A DNA stretch of 35,249 nt from a virus, in the IMG/VR virus record IMGVR_UViG_3300032156_000045, positions 1 through 35,249 of that record, one strand, 5' to 3'. Under the pieces are notes generated by a model, which was not told the origin of the DNA, ran no database searches, and saw nothing but the letters and a program-made list of their open reading frames with translations. This document shows positions 19,401-28,565 of this stretch, piece after piece (within the stretch, counting starts at the first letter, position 1; every line of letters starts with the position of its first letter). Both the position numbers and the translations under genes were made by a program.

Positions 19401-22400
19401 TACTGAGCTAAAACATTCTTTATTTTCAATAGTAATAAAATTATAATCAAATGCAAATTGATATCCATTAATTGATGCGTTATTAAAGTCATTACTATCT
19501 AATGAGCTGTAAGGTTTGAATGCCGCGGATAATAAACTATCCCCAATTGAAACGCTTTCAACTGTTACGCCGCTAAAACTTCCTGTCATTATTCCATCAG
19601 CAAGATCCGTCCATATCGATGGAACAGCTGGTGTACCGATAACTTTGTAGACGATAGTTCCTTTTCTTATGCCATAATCAAAACTTGGTCTGTATTCTGC
19701 TATTGGATTTCCAGTATATCCGCTAACGCCTGGAGAGACTTCAAGAACAACAAATTGTAATCCATCAACCTCTAGTCTTTGCTCGCAGTTCGCAGCATCG
19801 GTAAATATTAAATGAATAAGATCGCATTCAGTAAAGCCAGTTACCATAAACACGCATGGCTCAACTTGTTGTATTCTTGGGTAAACATTTACATCATCAT
19901 CACATTCTTGATGTACATAAACCGATCCTCTACCAAGTTCATCTCCAATTGCCCCTCTAACCGTAAAATATAAATCACCGACTAATAAACAATTTGTATC
20001 ACCGCTATAAATCGGCATCGATATTTCTACAAGCACTTCTAAAGAGCAATCCTGTTTTGTTAAATTAAAAATTGGAATAAAATAATAGTCAAATCCTTCA
20101 TGACATGTTTCATTATAATATTCATTTGACATTATAGTTATTTTTATTTTTTCAATGCTATCAATGTCAGTAAAATATTCTGATGTTATCGTATATCCAG
20201 TTTCAATAAGACTAATATCTGCCAGCAACAAATCTATTGTATCTTTCCAAATAGCCTTCATATCATCAACTGTATCTCCGCCATTGAACAATGACCAACT
20301 ATTATATGGATCGTCATATCCACAAATTAATGGAATATAATCAGATGTTTGAGTTAATATTGTACAATTATCACTTGGCGGGATATATGTTGAAAATGGC
20401 TTAAAATTAGGCGTGTCTCTGGTATATATCGTTCCATTTATAACAAGCGTTATTCGAAATGATATTCCGCCAAAAAGCCAAACTCCCCTAAAGCTAATTA
20501 ATGACATATCTTCTCCATCAATAGAACCTCCGCCAACAATTGTTTGAAGATCTTCACGAATCACAGTTTCAAAATCAGGATAAAGAGAATGTGTATATAT
20601 AATTGGGACACACGGCTGAATATGCACAAATTTTGAAATATTGCCTTTAGTAAAATACCCATTTTCAATTAGATTTCCGCCTAGCCATAGCGTTGTCGCT
20701 GGTACAAACTGATCTATTATGCTGGTCCAATAGGGACTTAATTTATTTATAAAATTACATATGGAAATATAATTGTAGGGTTTAAATTCGTTACTTTTTT
20801 GATAGGCGTCATATACTGCTATTATATCCACATAACCTCTATGATATTTCATAATATGCGAATTCCTGATAACGTCATTCAAGATTTCATCTAAAAATTC
20901 GGCAAATGTCCTACCAGTTTGTGGCATTAAATCATAAAAAGTCAACGATAAATCTCTAGATTTTCTATATATGTCATAATCTACCGCTCTATCCGCAGCT
21001 AAAAATACATTAATGTTTTTTCTATTTAATATTAATTTTGACGCATATTCATCAGTAACATTTTTGATTTTTTTATTATCAATTTCGGGTGATAAACCAT
21101 ATCCGTAATCCAATCCTGGAAGTTTTCGATATAGATTAAAATAATCTTCACCATATGTAAATGGTTTAGACATAGTTTTAATTACTTTTATTCTGCCAGA
21201 TAAATCTGAATTTGACGTGTCTAGAATATCGTGAGATCTATGATCTAATGTTTTTCTATACCATCCAGCACCTAGTTCAAAGAACACACTTCCATCAGAC
21301 GCGGTGATTTTTCGTGGTAATCCTGTTTCTTCATCAACAGGATATTCATCCCTTGTTAATGTTGTTGATCCTGTCAATTGTGTTAATGTATAACCAGTAA
21401 ATCCTGTGGCTCCTGTAGTTTCAAGATATTCAACAATATTAACCACTCTAATTCCTTGCATAGCCTCCCAAATATCATTCTCAACATTTTTTGATGGTAA
21501 CAATGCATCAACTTTATAAATGTATTCATCAAGTCTGATTATTGGCTCGGGAGCACCAATAAATTTTAAAAAGAATTCTATGGCTAATCTGGTTCCTTTT
21601 GATTTATATAAATTAGCAAGATTAACTAATATTCTTCTATAAAATTCGTGTTCTGCTTCAATTAAATTAACTCCTGTTAATATACCTTCATATTGAGTGT
21701 CGTGTCTTGTGTATAAAGAATCTGATAGGCTTTTTTCATCAAATAAGCTAGTAATTGAAAGACCAAGAGTTTCAGATAGATTTTTTAATAACAGATCAGG
21801 AACATTATTGATACCATCATAGCTTACATTTCTCATATAAGCAATATTGTCAATAAATTTTTTTACTTGATCGAAACTTTGTCCATAAATTTGAAATATA
21901 GATTCTATCTTTTTTTCTTCAGTATCAAATTCATAAAGTTGTGGGGATGTTAAAAATCTGATAATTAAATTGGATCTATAATTATCTATTTCATCTCCAA
22001 ATGAACTTATTTGATTAATATAAAAATCATAATCAATACCAGTTATTTGAATATTCCATCCGTCTCGTGATATTGGCCAGTTTGCGTATACAGTAATTAT
22101 GTCTGTGTTATATCCGCCGTTTGTTTCTCTTGATACATTAAACCCAGCATTAAATTTAGGATTGCTTTCCCTATTCAACAATACTACTTCTACTTCATCC
22201 AAACCCTTATAAAATTCTTCAACGACCCCATCATTTGGCCTTATTAAATAATTTTCAGTAAATTCAGTTGCCCCATTAAAACAATCGCCAACAACTTTTA
22301 TCTTGATTTTATTTTCTGTGTCTGGCTCAGTATATTCCAATATAGTATATGTAACACCACTTAGATCAAGAACATATTTTGTATATGATGAATAAAAATT

Positions 22401-22946
22401 CCTTATGCTATTATCTGTTGCGATTAATGTGGCAGATTTAGGCTCAACTAACACAACATCTAACGGATTATATATTAAGGAATATTGTACTTTAAACTCA
22501 GTAGTATATGAAATTGAATCGAATACAGAAGATTCGGCGCTTAAATTATTTAGTCCAACAGGCGATGTTGTATCAACAAGAACGGCAGCAGGATATAGGG
22601 TAATAATATTTGAAACTGAAACTCCAAGCCTTTGCTTTAATGATCCATAAAGAGAACGATCAGCATTGTTTTTATCGTTATTAAATTTAATATCTTGATC
22701 ACTATTACTTGTGCTAGCTGTATCGCTAGCTGTGGAAGTTTCTTGATTAATGTCCGCCAGTGTAAGAAAATCTGAAAACTGTTGCGATCTAAATTCTTTA
22801 CTATCCTTTTCAGGAATTACTTTATCAATAGCAAAGTTACCACCAGTCATTTCGCTGGAACCGTCAGTAAATTGCTGACCAACCAGAAAATCGCTAAATG
22901 TATCAGCTCCACTTGCGGCTTGACTAGGGACTTTGTATGTTGTCAT
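16443..22946 (-). CDS. Giant baseplate/tail protein with tail-protein-I-like region and distal adhesin part, 2167 aa
   Basis: The N-terminal ~120 residues are Ser/Asn/Asp-rich and probably flexible. Residues about 325-470 resemble phage tail protein I (P2 gpI type): [30 protein letters not shown], a LLxxLSETLGL helix, then [31 protein letters not shown]. The 'YxxKGTxxAIexflxxxG' signature is characteristic of baseplate wedge/tail proteins that join sheath or tube to fibres. A long beta-rich centre follows (it includes [14 protein letters not shown], an SprB-like ending). Residues about 1348-1471 and 1492-1521 are Thr-Pro-Ser linkers, and the last ~640 residues form an unrecognised Trp/Tyr/Cys-rich distal part. 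The protein thus covalently joins a baseplate part to an adhesin-like part. Its ATG overlaps the previous stop by one base (TAATG), implying translational coupling. Confidence 0.75.
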   Translation of the reverse strand: MTTYKVPSQAASGADTFSDFLVGQQFTDGSSEMTGGNFAIDKVIPEKDSKEFRSQQFSDFLTLADINQETSTASDTASTSNSDQDIKFNNDKNNADRSLYGSLKQRLGVSVSNIITLYPAAVLVDTTSPVGLNNLSAESSVFDSISYTTEFKVQYSLIYNPLDVVLVEPKSATLIATDNSIRNFYSSYTKYVLDLSGVTYTILEYTEPDTENKIKIKVVGDCFNGATEFTENYLIRPNDGVVEEFYKGLDEVEVVLLNRESNPKFNAGFNVSRETNGGYNTDIITVYANWPISRDGWNIQITGIDYDFYINQISSFGDEIDNYRSNLIIRFLTSPQLYEFDTEEKKIESIFQIYGQSFDQVKKFIDNIAYMRNVSYDGINNVPDLLLKNLSETLGLSITSLFDEKSLSDSLYTRHDTQYEGILTGVNLIEAEHEFYRRILVNLANLYKSKGTRLAIEFFLKFIGAPEPIIRLDEYIYKVDALLPSKNVENDIWEAMQGIRVVNIVEYLETTGATGFTGYTLTQLTGSTTLTRDEYPVDEETGLPRKITASDGSVFFELGAGWYRKTLDHRSHDILDTSNSDLSGRIKVIKTMSKPFTYGEDYFNLYRKLPGLDYGYGLSPEIDNKKIKNVTDEYASKLILNRKNINVFLAADRAVDYDIYRKSRDLSLTFYDLMPQTGRTFAEFLDEILNDVIRNSHIMKYHRGYVDIIAVYDAYQKSNEFKPYNYISICNFINKLSPYWTSIIDQFVPATTLWLGGNLIENGYFTKGNISKFVHIQPCVPIIYTHSLYPDFETVIREDLQTIVGGGSIDGEDMSLISFRGVWLFGGISFRITLVINGTIYTRDTPNFKPFSTYIPPSDNCTILTQTSDYIPLICGYDDPYNSWSLFNGGDTVDDMKAIWKDTIDLLLADISLIETGYTITSEYFTDIDSIEKIKITIMSNEYYNETCHEGFDYYFIPIFNLTKQDCSLEVLVEISMPIYSGDTNCLLVGDLYFTVRGAIGDELGRGSVYVHQECDDDVNVYPRIQQVEPCVFMVTGFTECDLIHLIFTDAANCEQRLEVDGLQFVVLEVSPGVSGYTGNPIAEYRPSFDYGIRKGTIVYKVIGTPAVPSIWTDLADGIMTGSFSGVTVESVSIGDSLLSAAFKPYSSLDSNDFNNASINGYQFAFDYNFITIENKECFSSVKTHIINDEFEILPTSKVLVYTNISLTLETVPYHFDYKYPEDLYVKPTGDTQNGDFLINQYGFPIEVTGVTFNYCSDDNYKKIYYQLNASGSSDTGNIILFNGMSGATDRIIMKYTEEKFDTIDYTLAQYFKGYGQDESSPINQQYVRDRNIVCEWTGCTDNVIVEVSPTPTPSITPTVTPSITPTVTSSITPTVTPTITPSITRTPSITRTTTPSLTPTPTITPTLTRTPTITPTPTITPTTTITLTPSITPSKTPTKSVTPTTTTTITPTISPTPSTTPSITPSTTPAPSMSCYLDVDFIDIENVPESSPSPTPSITPTLSLTSSVTPTFTPVPSVTPIIPYSECSICNLQISGATGGYFLSSNHLISSGSICTISDYVIEWRLNSVTGTTELISGVGGDPDIQQQHPFINEVVPQGTYYAVIRYVILNGVTYTPYLNMVSGSTRYSPDLLTCINETPIVINPITCGVTYNPETTYPFVLTYRNNVNVNEKKSRSLSFQITGDTAYFAWEFAGYDVADQLIISYCTPSNTSGTTIDNFVVGTRSAGGGYLVTDLFPANYPTDPKVYYYRPWTNGTVGAKYVTNLSGFTYAEGDYLKIEIIGAVYEPTNNDTNWDIRLKCLSNSDIDTTFMDSNLSKILTGTTMIAYSGDPDCYYNVMYNTISGFTNWQSTQKSVSEYFIWNYTDMFKSASGNKVSNYNFTNPQYITNPWKNTQYTVYLWNGPGLFTCTNLPTPSDTITALPTSTGVTFTFTSITDYNKFVSNINSIKATTDYGLWVASTGDSTNLIYYSHWMINWMYAPSNCGDSTVSTYLYISFFSPITYDSINKTIRFDYIIPSNGMTDLPCDENWEAARNAINNMNYTKNNLIPVAQRTTHVRSVDPISAYKYISVNDYQATRQVTSYIFISEGMRPGFLTQTMLYNLGFRFYATNPFNGLTNQWILWRAWDNLILTNAPPTDWELQRKAFLRTDNPLDTGWETVNTGTLV
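18384..18473 (-). repeat. Short Thr-Pro-Ser array in the 2167-residue protein
   Basis: Encodes about residues 1492-1521 ([18 protein letters not shown] and following). It is separated from the longer array by about 20 residues containing [15 protein letters not shown]. Confidence 0.8.
18535..18903 (-). repeat. Long Thr-Pro-Ser array in the 2167-residue protein
   Basis: Encodes about residues 1348-1471. It is richer in TPTITPT and TTTTTITPT than the other arrays and lacks the TPSLSIS heptads, so it is a more diverged version of the shared linker. Confidence 0.87.
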
Positions 22947-23866
22947 TATGCTGTAATCGTATCAAAATTTAATGATTCGTCAATATCAGTTTTTTTCTCT
23001 CTAATTTCGTATAATGTTTCGTTATATTGATCTTTAATTTCATATAAATTGAATTGTTTGTAAATATGACGAGTACCATCTGGATCCTGACTATAGATCG
23101 TATAGATACCACTAGATATAGCTTTACTTTGATCTCCATAAAGAGCATATGCCAATGTTGAAGCGTCATGTTCAACCATTTCAATTTCAATTGTAACTGG
23201 ATTAAAATATGTGTTAGTTAAAATAATTGTTTGTTCAGGCTGACCGATATATGGAACAGTATTTGGCCTTGTTGACGGCGCAGAACTTGGGGTTATTGTT
23301 AAAAACATCAAATTTGTTGCGCTATCAGAATATCTATATCTAATCGCTTTCTGACTAGTATTTGTTAAATTTGTAGTGATTGGCTCGCAATAAAAATTAG
23401 ATGTAATAACTCTATAAAAATTTGGTATTTTTTTACTGTCGGTTGGGTTTATATACTCAATACGATATCCAACCAATCCTTGTGGAGAAAATTTATTTCT
23501 ATCAGTAGAAACCACATTTGATAAATCTATCACTAGTCCTCTAACTGATGGCAAAGACGCTAACACGCCACAGTCAGTTATCTTCGTTCTAATCTGTTTT
23601 GGCCTGAGGTGAAGGGTGTATATCCCCAAGTCAGAGAAGTTCCCTGATTCGAGTTTTAAATTATATAATCCACCCAAAATCTCAACATTTGCTACTCCGC
23701 CAGTCTGATCATTATGATAAACGGGTGTTAAAATTGACGCAGCATCCAATGTTTTCAATGTTACCTCTGAACTGGCGTTTCTATCAACCACATAATGATA
23801 TAATATTTCAACATCTTCTGGCGACACATCCGCGGGTCTAATTATCCCATAGCTACCTATACTCAC
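22946..23866 (-). CDS. Conserved-looking tail/baseplate component of unknown function, 306 aa
   Basis: A mixed beta protein without signal peptide, membrane segment or linker. It begins [20 protein letters not shown] and has a motif-like [15 protein letters not shown] around residue 80. The C-terminus is helical and charged ([20 protein letters not shown]). The start is GTG at 23866, because no in-frame ATG lies nearby; an AAAGAG sequence just upstream may help initiation. The start overlaps the end of the endonuclease gene by 14 bases, and the stop overlaps the next ATG by one. Position between baseplate genes suggests a baseplate part, perhaps where T4 encodes gp8-like wedge proteins, but no sequence match is recognised. 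Confidence 0.6.
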   Translation of the reverse strand: MSIGSYGIIRPADVSPEDVEILYHYVVDRNASSEVTLKTLDAASILTPVYHNDQTGGVANVEILGGLYNLKLESGNFSDLGIYTLHLRPKQIRTKITDCGVLASLPSVRGLVIDLSNVVSTDRNKFSPQGLVGYRIEYINPTDSKKIPNFYRVITSNFYCEPITTNLTNTSQKAIRYRYSDSATNLMFLTITPSSAPSTRPNTVPYIGQPEQTIILTNTYFNPVTIEIEMVEHDASTLAYALYGDQSKAISSGIYTIYSQDPDGTRHIYKQFNLYEIKDQYNETLYEIREKKTDIDESLNFDTITA

Positions 23867-24641
23867 TCTTTATAATTTTATTATTTTTTTTATCAACAAC
23901 TAAAACATCAACGGGTTTTATGTTTTCGTTCACCCATTTTATTTTTTTCAATTGAGTTGTATCAATTTTTTTAGTCCATCTACTCGGCTTCTTTCCAATT
24001 AGTACATCATATGTATAATCCGATTTTATTTCTATATATGATTTATCGTCTAAAAAATCGGGATAATATACTCCAAATGGCGTGATTACCGATTCCGAAT
24101 TTTGTGGTAATTTTTTTCTTTCTTTCATAAGTTTTTCGATATAAAATTTTTCATATGTTCCATCACATATTAAACCATTAATTATATATCTTTTACATAC
24201 TCCACCAGTTTGTTTCCTTTTACCACTTTGAACTAGTTTTTGCTGGCCCAATTTTATGTTGAGACTAGCCTTTTCACTTCTTTTTTTCCCTGTTTGTCTT
24301 AAAGAAATTGATTCGCCTTTAGTTCTTCCAAAATCGCTATTATATATAAATTTCTCAACAAAATGCTCATTTAATTTTAATGCTTCAGATATATAGATTG
24401 GAGACTTGTGATCTATAATATACAATTCTTTAATTTTGTTTTTTGTTTCTTCATTTATTTCAATTTTTATTCCATTACTATATCCTGCTCGTAAAATGCC
24501 CATTTCTTTAAGTAATCTTCGAATTGGTAATTTACTTATTCCAAACTTTTTACCTATTTTTAAACATGAAAGTCTATTTTCATTATAGTCAAAAACTATT
24601 GAAAATATTTCTTTTTCTGTAAATTGTATTTTTTTCCTCAT
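23853..24641 (-). CDS. Free-standing homing-type endonuclease, PD-(D/E)XK fold, 262 aa
   Basis: The C-terminal domain carries the PD-(D/E)XK signature: GVYYPDFL around Asp195, then YIEIKS with Glu204 and Lys206, and an upstream helix with Glu164 (CDGTYEKFYIEKL). The arrangement '(C)DGtyE...L...G.YYPDF...YIEIK' is typical of a group of phage homing endonucleases related to Vsr-like nucleases. Residues about 24-50 (SCLKIGKKFGISKLPIRRLLKEMGIL) look like a helix-turn-helix, and residues 70-105 may form a second one, giving DNA recognition. The protein is Lys-rich, unlike its acidic/neutral neighbours. It lies between two structural genes in the same orientation, overlapping the next by 14 bases and ending in TAG. 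It is expected to spread itself by cutting alleles lacking the gene. Confidence 0.78.
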   Translation of the reverse strand: MRKKIQFTEKEIFSIVFDYNENRLSCLKIGKKFGISKLPIRRLLKEMGILRAGYSNGIKIEINEETKNKIKELYIIDHKSPIYISEALKLNEHFVEKFIYNSDFGRTKGESISLRQTGKKRSEKASLNIKLGQQKLVQSGKRKQTGGVCKRYIINGLICDGTYEKFYIEKLMKERKKLPQNSESVITPFGVYYPDFLDDKSYIEIKSDYTYDVLIGKKPSRWTKKIDTTQLKKIKWVNENIKPVDVLVVDKKNNKIIKSEYR

Positions 24642-24657
24642 ATATATAAATATGAAA
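24642..24657 (-). promoter_or_regulatory. TATTTATA element before the endonuclease gene
   Basis: The minus strand has TATTTATA at 24652-24645 in the 16-base gap, ending 3 bases before the ATG at 24641. It matches the element in the gaps at 3963-3970 and 33291-33298. The spacing to the start codon varies too much for an RBS role, so a promoter core or simple A/T richness are the alternatives. Confidence 0.22.
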
Positions 24658-25638
24658 TTATTGTTTTTTTACTTTGAAATATCCGCTTCCATATATGTCT
24701 AATTCACCAGTGCTATCGATTTCGCCTAATCGTAAGTTCCTTTCCATCACTCCCTGTTTGCCTCTTTCAATAAAAATATCTGAATAGATCTGAGGTTCAT
24801 CGAGAAACCCAATTAAATGTTCATTTCTTGTTATCATTCCATTATATAATTCTTCAACATAATATGATAGCGTATTTCCTGTTATATATGTGTAATTTTC
24901 AGGAAAGTCCATATAATATAAATCGCCATATACAGTATTGCCAGAAATTGTATATCCAGTATAGTATACTATCTCGCCATCAATTACTTTTGAAAGATAA
25001 TCTATATCACTATATGTGTTTGAACTTCCATAATTTCTTTTTTCATCAATTCTACTTTTTCCTATTGCTAAAAATGAAATTGTTACGCCAGTTACAGGAT
25101 CGGTATTACCTGTTAGTGTTGCATAATCCTGTAAATAATCTTGCGTTACATCTGTTATTACCGGATTAGAATATGGAATTGTAATTCCAGACAACGTACC
25201 AAGAGGATTTGGATATGTTATTCCCGAAAACGGGATATATATCTGTCTTTTTAATTTTTGAGTTTGCCACAGGGAATTAACAGTAATTTCTATATTATAT
25301 AATCCGCTGGCACCTGTATATGTATATAAAGCGTTTTTCAAATCGGTATCGTAAACCGTTGTCATATCTAATTCTGTATCACTTCCTTCACCCCAAGAAA
25401 TTGTAAAGACTGAATCAATAAGCGTTCTTAATTTATTTGTATTTATAGTATTATAAATTATAATTGTGTTTCCACTTCCACTATATGTAAAATTACAATA
25501 TTGCTCAATTTGCTCGATATCTCCATCAAATCCAACCATAATACCCATTTCATCTACCGAACTTTCTAAATAAATTGGTATTTGATATGTGATACCACTT
25601 GTTGACCCTGATAATATTTCATATCTATCTTTTCTCAT
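24658..25638 (-). CDS. Tail/baseplate structural protein of unknown function, 326 aa
   Basis: A beta-rich, Tyr/Thr/Gly-rich protein with many 'SGxTY' and 'TGxT' turns, as in its neighbours. The C-terminus IYSDIFIERGKQGVMERNLR followed by LGEIDSTGELDIYGSGYFKV looks like a conserved helical end seen in structural genes of large phages, possibly a docking segment; this is from memory of the pattern and not certain. The ATG at 25638 overlaps the stop of the preceding linker-tailed gene by four bases (ATGA), so the pair is probably translationally coupled. There is no signal, membrane segment or linker. The endonuclease gene follows after 16 bases. Confidence 0.6.
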   Translation of the reverse strand: MRKDRYEILSGSTSGITYQIPIYLESSVDEMGIMVGFDGDIEQIEQYCNFTYSGSGNTIIIYNTINTNKLRTLIDSVFTISWGEGSDTELDMTTVYDTDLKNALYTYTGASGLYNIEITVNSLWQTQKLKRQIYIPFSGITYPNPLGTLSGITIPYSNPVITDVTQDYLQDYATLTGNTDPVTGVTISFLAIGKSRIDEKRNYGSSNTYSDIDYLSKVIDGEIVYYTGYTISGNTVYGDLYYMDFPENYTYITGNTLSYYVEELYNGMITRNEHLIGFLDEPQIYSDIFIERGKQGVMERNLRLGEIDSTGELDIYGSGYFKVKKQ

Positions 25639-26825
25639 ACTGATGGACTTGGCGTTACTGATGGTGTTTCTGACGGTGTTTCCGTTGGCGTTTCTGTTGG
25701 CGTTATTGTTGGTGTTTCTGTTGGTGTTTCTGTTGGCGTTTCTGATATTGATAGAGATGGCGTTACCGTCGGTGTTTCTGTTGGCGTTACTGTTGGCGTT
25801 TCTGATATTGATAGAGATGGCGTTTTTGACGGTGTTACTGTTCTAGATGCCGTTTTTGATGGCGTTGCCGTTCTAGATACCGTTTTTGATGGCGTTACCG
25901 ATGGCGTCATTGTCGGCGTCTTTGTTGTGGATCTCGTTACTGTTGGGGTTATTGATGTTGTTGCAGATATTGATAACGATGGCGTTACCGATGGCGTTAC
26001 CGATGGCGTTGGGGGTATAATTGAGCTTGCCGAATCCGATGCTGCATAAAATTTAATTGGGCCTGTGCTACATCCAACTCTAATTTCTGTTGCCCCCGAA
26101 TAAATCATATATGAATAATCTGATCTATCAATAACCATCTTATAATACACATCCGTTTCCTCATTTATTGCATCAATATATCCCTTATCGTCATTTGTGA
26201 AACTTATGATTTTCCCATCGATTGTATTGAAAAATCTTGCGGCCATATAAAATGTATTGCCCGAAATTAATGTTCCGTTTAATACCGTGTTATCTTGAAA
26301 CCAAAATAAATACATATTTTCTTTATTTCTAAAATTCGATCCCATAAAAATAGGAACATATATGTATTCATTGTTTGGCGTGTATTTAACTTTCTCTCCC
26401 AATGCGATAGGTAAATGTTTGGTAAACACCAATTTTCTATTTGAACTATTTGGATTTTGTCCTTCTGGAATTTTATAAAATTCTAGCCTGAAAAAACTAT
26501 CGTTATCCTGTCTTAATACTTTACTGTTTTTTTCTGGCGTTAGTCCAATATATTGATAATTTAATCCGCCAGCATGCGTTGAGGGAATTTCATTATTGTA
26601 AAAATAGAAATAAAACCAAATATCTGATTGTTCAATGTTTTGCAATCCAACGCATGATTTATGTATATATCTAACCGTTTCAAAATTTACACTCGGATTA
26701 ATAATAGATTTTAAAGTGTCTTGTTCGAATTCTTGAAATGATTCTTCCCATCCCAAATCTGTTTTGAAATCGGTTTCGTTATTTAAAATAATATTTTGAT
26801 TTAAATCGTTTTTTAAAAATTTCAT
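25635..26825 (-). CDS. Structural protein ending in a naked Thr-Pro tail, 396 aa
   Basis: Residues 1-268 form a mixed domain rich in Phe/Tyr/Asn (DIWFYFYFYNNEIPS, YIYVPIFMGSNF, MYLFWFQDNT). Residues 270-396 are a Thr-Pro-Ser tail that runs to the stop codon; every other linker in the window leads into another domain. The tail changes charge: Lys/Arg separate the Thr-Pro pairs in its middle (TKTPTMTP, SRTATPSKT), and Glu replaces them in the last ~55 residues (SETPTETPTETP). The ATG at 26825 overlaps the previous stop by four bases (ATGA); a GTG two codons earlier is possible. The stop overlaps the next ATG. It may be a fibre or linker component, or a gene that has lost its distal domain. Confidence 0.65.
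   Translation of the reverse strand: MKFLKNDLNQNIILNNETDFKTDLGWEESFQEFEQDTLKSIINPSVNFETVRYIHKSCVGLQNIEQSDIWFYFYFYNNEIPSTHAGGLNYQYIGLTPEKNSKVLRQDNDSFFRLEFYKIPEGQNPNSSNRKLVFTKHLPIALGEKVKYTPNNEYIYVPIFMGSNFRNKENMYLFWFQDNTVLNGTLISGNTFYMAARFFNTIDGKIISFTNDDKGYIDAINEETDVYYKMVIDRSDYSYMIYSGATEIRVGCSTGPIKFYAASDSASSIIPPTPSVTPSVTPSLSISATTSITPTVTRSTTKTPTMTPSVTPSKTVSRTATPSKTASRTVTPSKTPSLSISETPTVTPTETPTVTPSLSISETPTETPTETPTITPTETPTETPSETPSVTPSPSV
25638..26018 (-). repeat. Terminal Thr-Pro-Ser array of the 396-residue protein
   Basis: Encodes the last ~127 residues. It contains two copies of TPSLSISET and several TETPT units. The plus strand shows GGCGTTTCTGTTGGCGTTTC-type words, a variant of the GATGGCGTT motif of the other arrays. 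Confidence 0.9.
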
Positions 26826-28564
26826 TGACACTTGGTTGGATCTTTTATGTAAAAACTGGTAATTTCATCTTTTTTGTTTGTATATACTTGTTCATTCCTC
26901 AAATAGAAATTAATATCTTTATGAATATAATGTATATCATTTAAATATGGGTAATCTGTACCATATCCATCTGTATCAATATATCCATCATCATATAAAT
27001 CCCTCCATCTCCACAATTTTTCATTAGAAAAATATATCGCGTTTTCAGGCAAGTTGTCTACCTTATCGGTACTTGATGTTTCAGTATATGGAGATAACTC
27101 TCTCATTTTATATCTATAATGAGGTTGATAATATAATCCAACGGGATTGTCAGCAGTCACACCAGAATATGTGCTACTTGTAGTTTGCCCATGATTAAAA
27201 ACATTTATATTTGTTATTATTTTATGGAACGCCTCTGAAATTATTCTTTCTTTCATTTCCTTGGAATTATATTCAACAAATGCCCCATATAAACTATCGC
27301 CCACATTCATTGTTCTTCCTGATGTGAAAGTAATTCCGCTTATAATGAATGTATCGCCCGATAATGCCATTTCATTTGATGTTGTGCCACTAAAATGTTC
27401 ATCAATCCATAAATCATGAAAATGAAATGAATATCCAACTTTTGGCGGATAATCAAACATTCCATTGCCATTTCTGAAAATTATAGTTGCATATAAATCA
27501 GTCGGAGTATAACCTAAATTATTCGTTATTCCTGTTAATATGAATGGTTCTTTAAAATCAAACAATACGGCTTCCATTCTATTTTTCTCGGCAATATAAT
27601 CATTAACTCCCGCGCTGTTTTCAAATAACAATTTTTTCTCATCTTGCCATATCGGAGATTCAAATCCAACTTTATCTATAACATAATCATCTGGTGATGT
27701 TAATAATTTATGCTGATGAACATAATATTGTGATTTAGATTTATCAATATCATTAATGTCAGTACATCTTTTACCCACAACTAACGCATTTAAAGTCCCA
27801 CCACTTAATTGAGATTTGGATATTTTAATAACATGATTTTCAGAATTATATATCTCATTGCCAATAGAATTAACGTAATACGGAACTGAATTTATTATAA
27901 CATATTCCCCTTGACTAATTCCGTGATGAACAGGACTGGTAAGCGTATATTCGGTTGATCCTGTTTGAACTCTGAATGGTATTCCATCCCCGCTAACAAA
28001 AGTTAATAAATTGTCTCCTTCAGTTTTTGTCGCTCCCGTTAAAGTATATTTCATTGGAAATGTTTCGGTATGAGCATATATATAGCTTAAATAAAGATTC
28101 CAATTAAAATATGGGGCATTAAAAGCAGTAATTATTTGATGTGTCGTTGATCCAGATGTGGTAAGTGTAAATCCAGAAAACGTATCTAAAGAATCTACCG
28201 AGATTTGCTCGGTAGTTTCACGATAAATGTCATTTCTTAAAAATGCGAATTCATCATATGGTAAATAACCACGAAAATCACCATCAGTTCCATTGCCCAA
28301 TATATATAATCTCTCTTTTATATAATCATAATCACTCATTCCAAAATATAAATTTCTAAAAATCATTTTCATTTTTCCGTAAAATTTATATCTCTTACAA
28401 TTGGATCTTTCATTTGCAAACTGTTCTGATAAGTTTAAAACAATATCCCTATCATCTGTTCTTAACAATGACTTTTCTTCTTCAAATCCAACACGTATCT
28501 GACTATCTACATCAGGCGCGTTTTCATATCTTAATTTAGGTAATATTATTTGTTTCTTTTCCAT
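26822..28564 (-). CDS. Putative baseplate structural protein, 580 aa
   Basis: It starts MEKKQIILPKLRYENAPDVD. An in-frame ATG 36 bases earlier would overlap the preceding gene by 35 bases; the chosen ATG at 28564 lies one base after that gene's stop codon, the usual spacing here. The first ~110 residues are charged and helical (DRDIVLNLSEQFANERSNCK, SDYDYIKERLYILGNG). The rest is beta-rich with Tyr/Gly/Thr turns and a C-terminus rich in aromatic and acidic residues. There is no signal peptide, linker or membrane segment. No family is recognised. Position after the gp6-like and 1572-residue genes suggests a baseplate wedge component. The stop overlaps the next start by four bases. Confidence 0.65.
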   Translation of the reverse strand: MEKKQIILPKLRYENAPDVDSQIRVGFEEEKSLLRTDDRDIVLNLSEQFANERSNCKRYKFYGKMKMIFRNLYFGMSDYDYIKERLYILGNGTDGDFRGYLPYDEFAFLRNDIYRETTEQISVDSLDTFSGFTLTTSGSTTHQIITAFNAPYFNWNLYLSYIYAHTETFPMKYTLTGATKTEGDNLLTFVSGDGIPFRVQTGSTEYTLTSPVHHGISQGEYVIINSVPYYVNSIGNEIYNSENHVIKISKSQLSGGTLNALVVGKRCTDINDIDKSKSQYYVHQHKLLTSPDDYVIDKVGFESPIWQDEKKLLFENSAGVNDYIAEKNRMEAVLFDFKEPFILTGITNNLGYTPTDLYATIIFRNGNGMFDYPPKVGYSFHFHDLWIDEHFSGTTSNEMALSGDTFIISGITFTSGRTMNVGDSLYGAFVEYNSKEMKERIISEAFHKIITNINVFNHGQTTSSTYSGVTADNPVGLYYQPHYRYKMRELSPYTETSSTDKVDNLPENAIYFSNEKLWRWRDLYDDGYIDTDGYGTDYPYLNDIHYIHKDINFYLRNEQVYTNKKDEITSFYIKDPTKCQ

Positions 28565-28565
28565 A

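Noticed and set aside
126-22946. Diversity-generating retroelement acting on the adhesin genes.
   Set aside because: No reverse transcriptase, no template repeat and no adenine-biased variable repeat was found in the window. It could lie outside.
2492-26018. Linkers as targets of the known Bacteroides O-glycosylation system.
   Set aside because: That system modifies D-(S/T)-(A/I/L/V/M/T). The Thr-Pro-Ser arrays contain essentially no Asp, so this motif is absent, although other glycosylation cannot be excluded.
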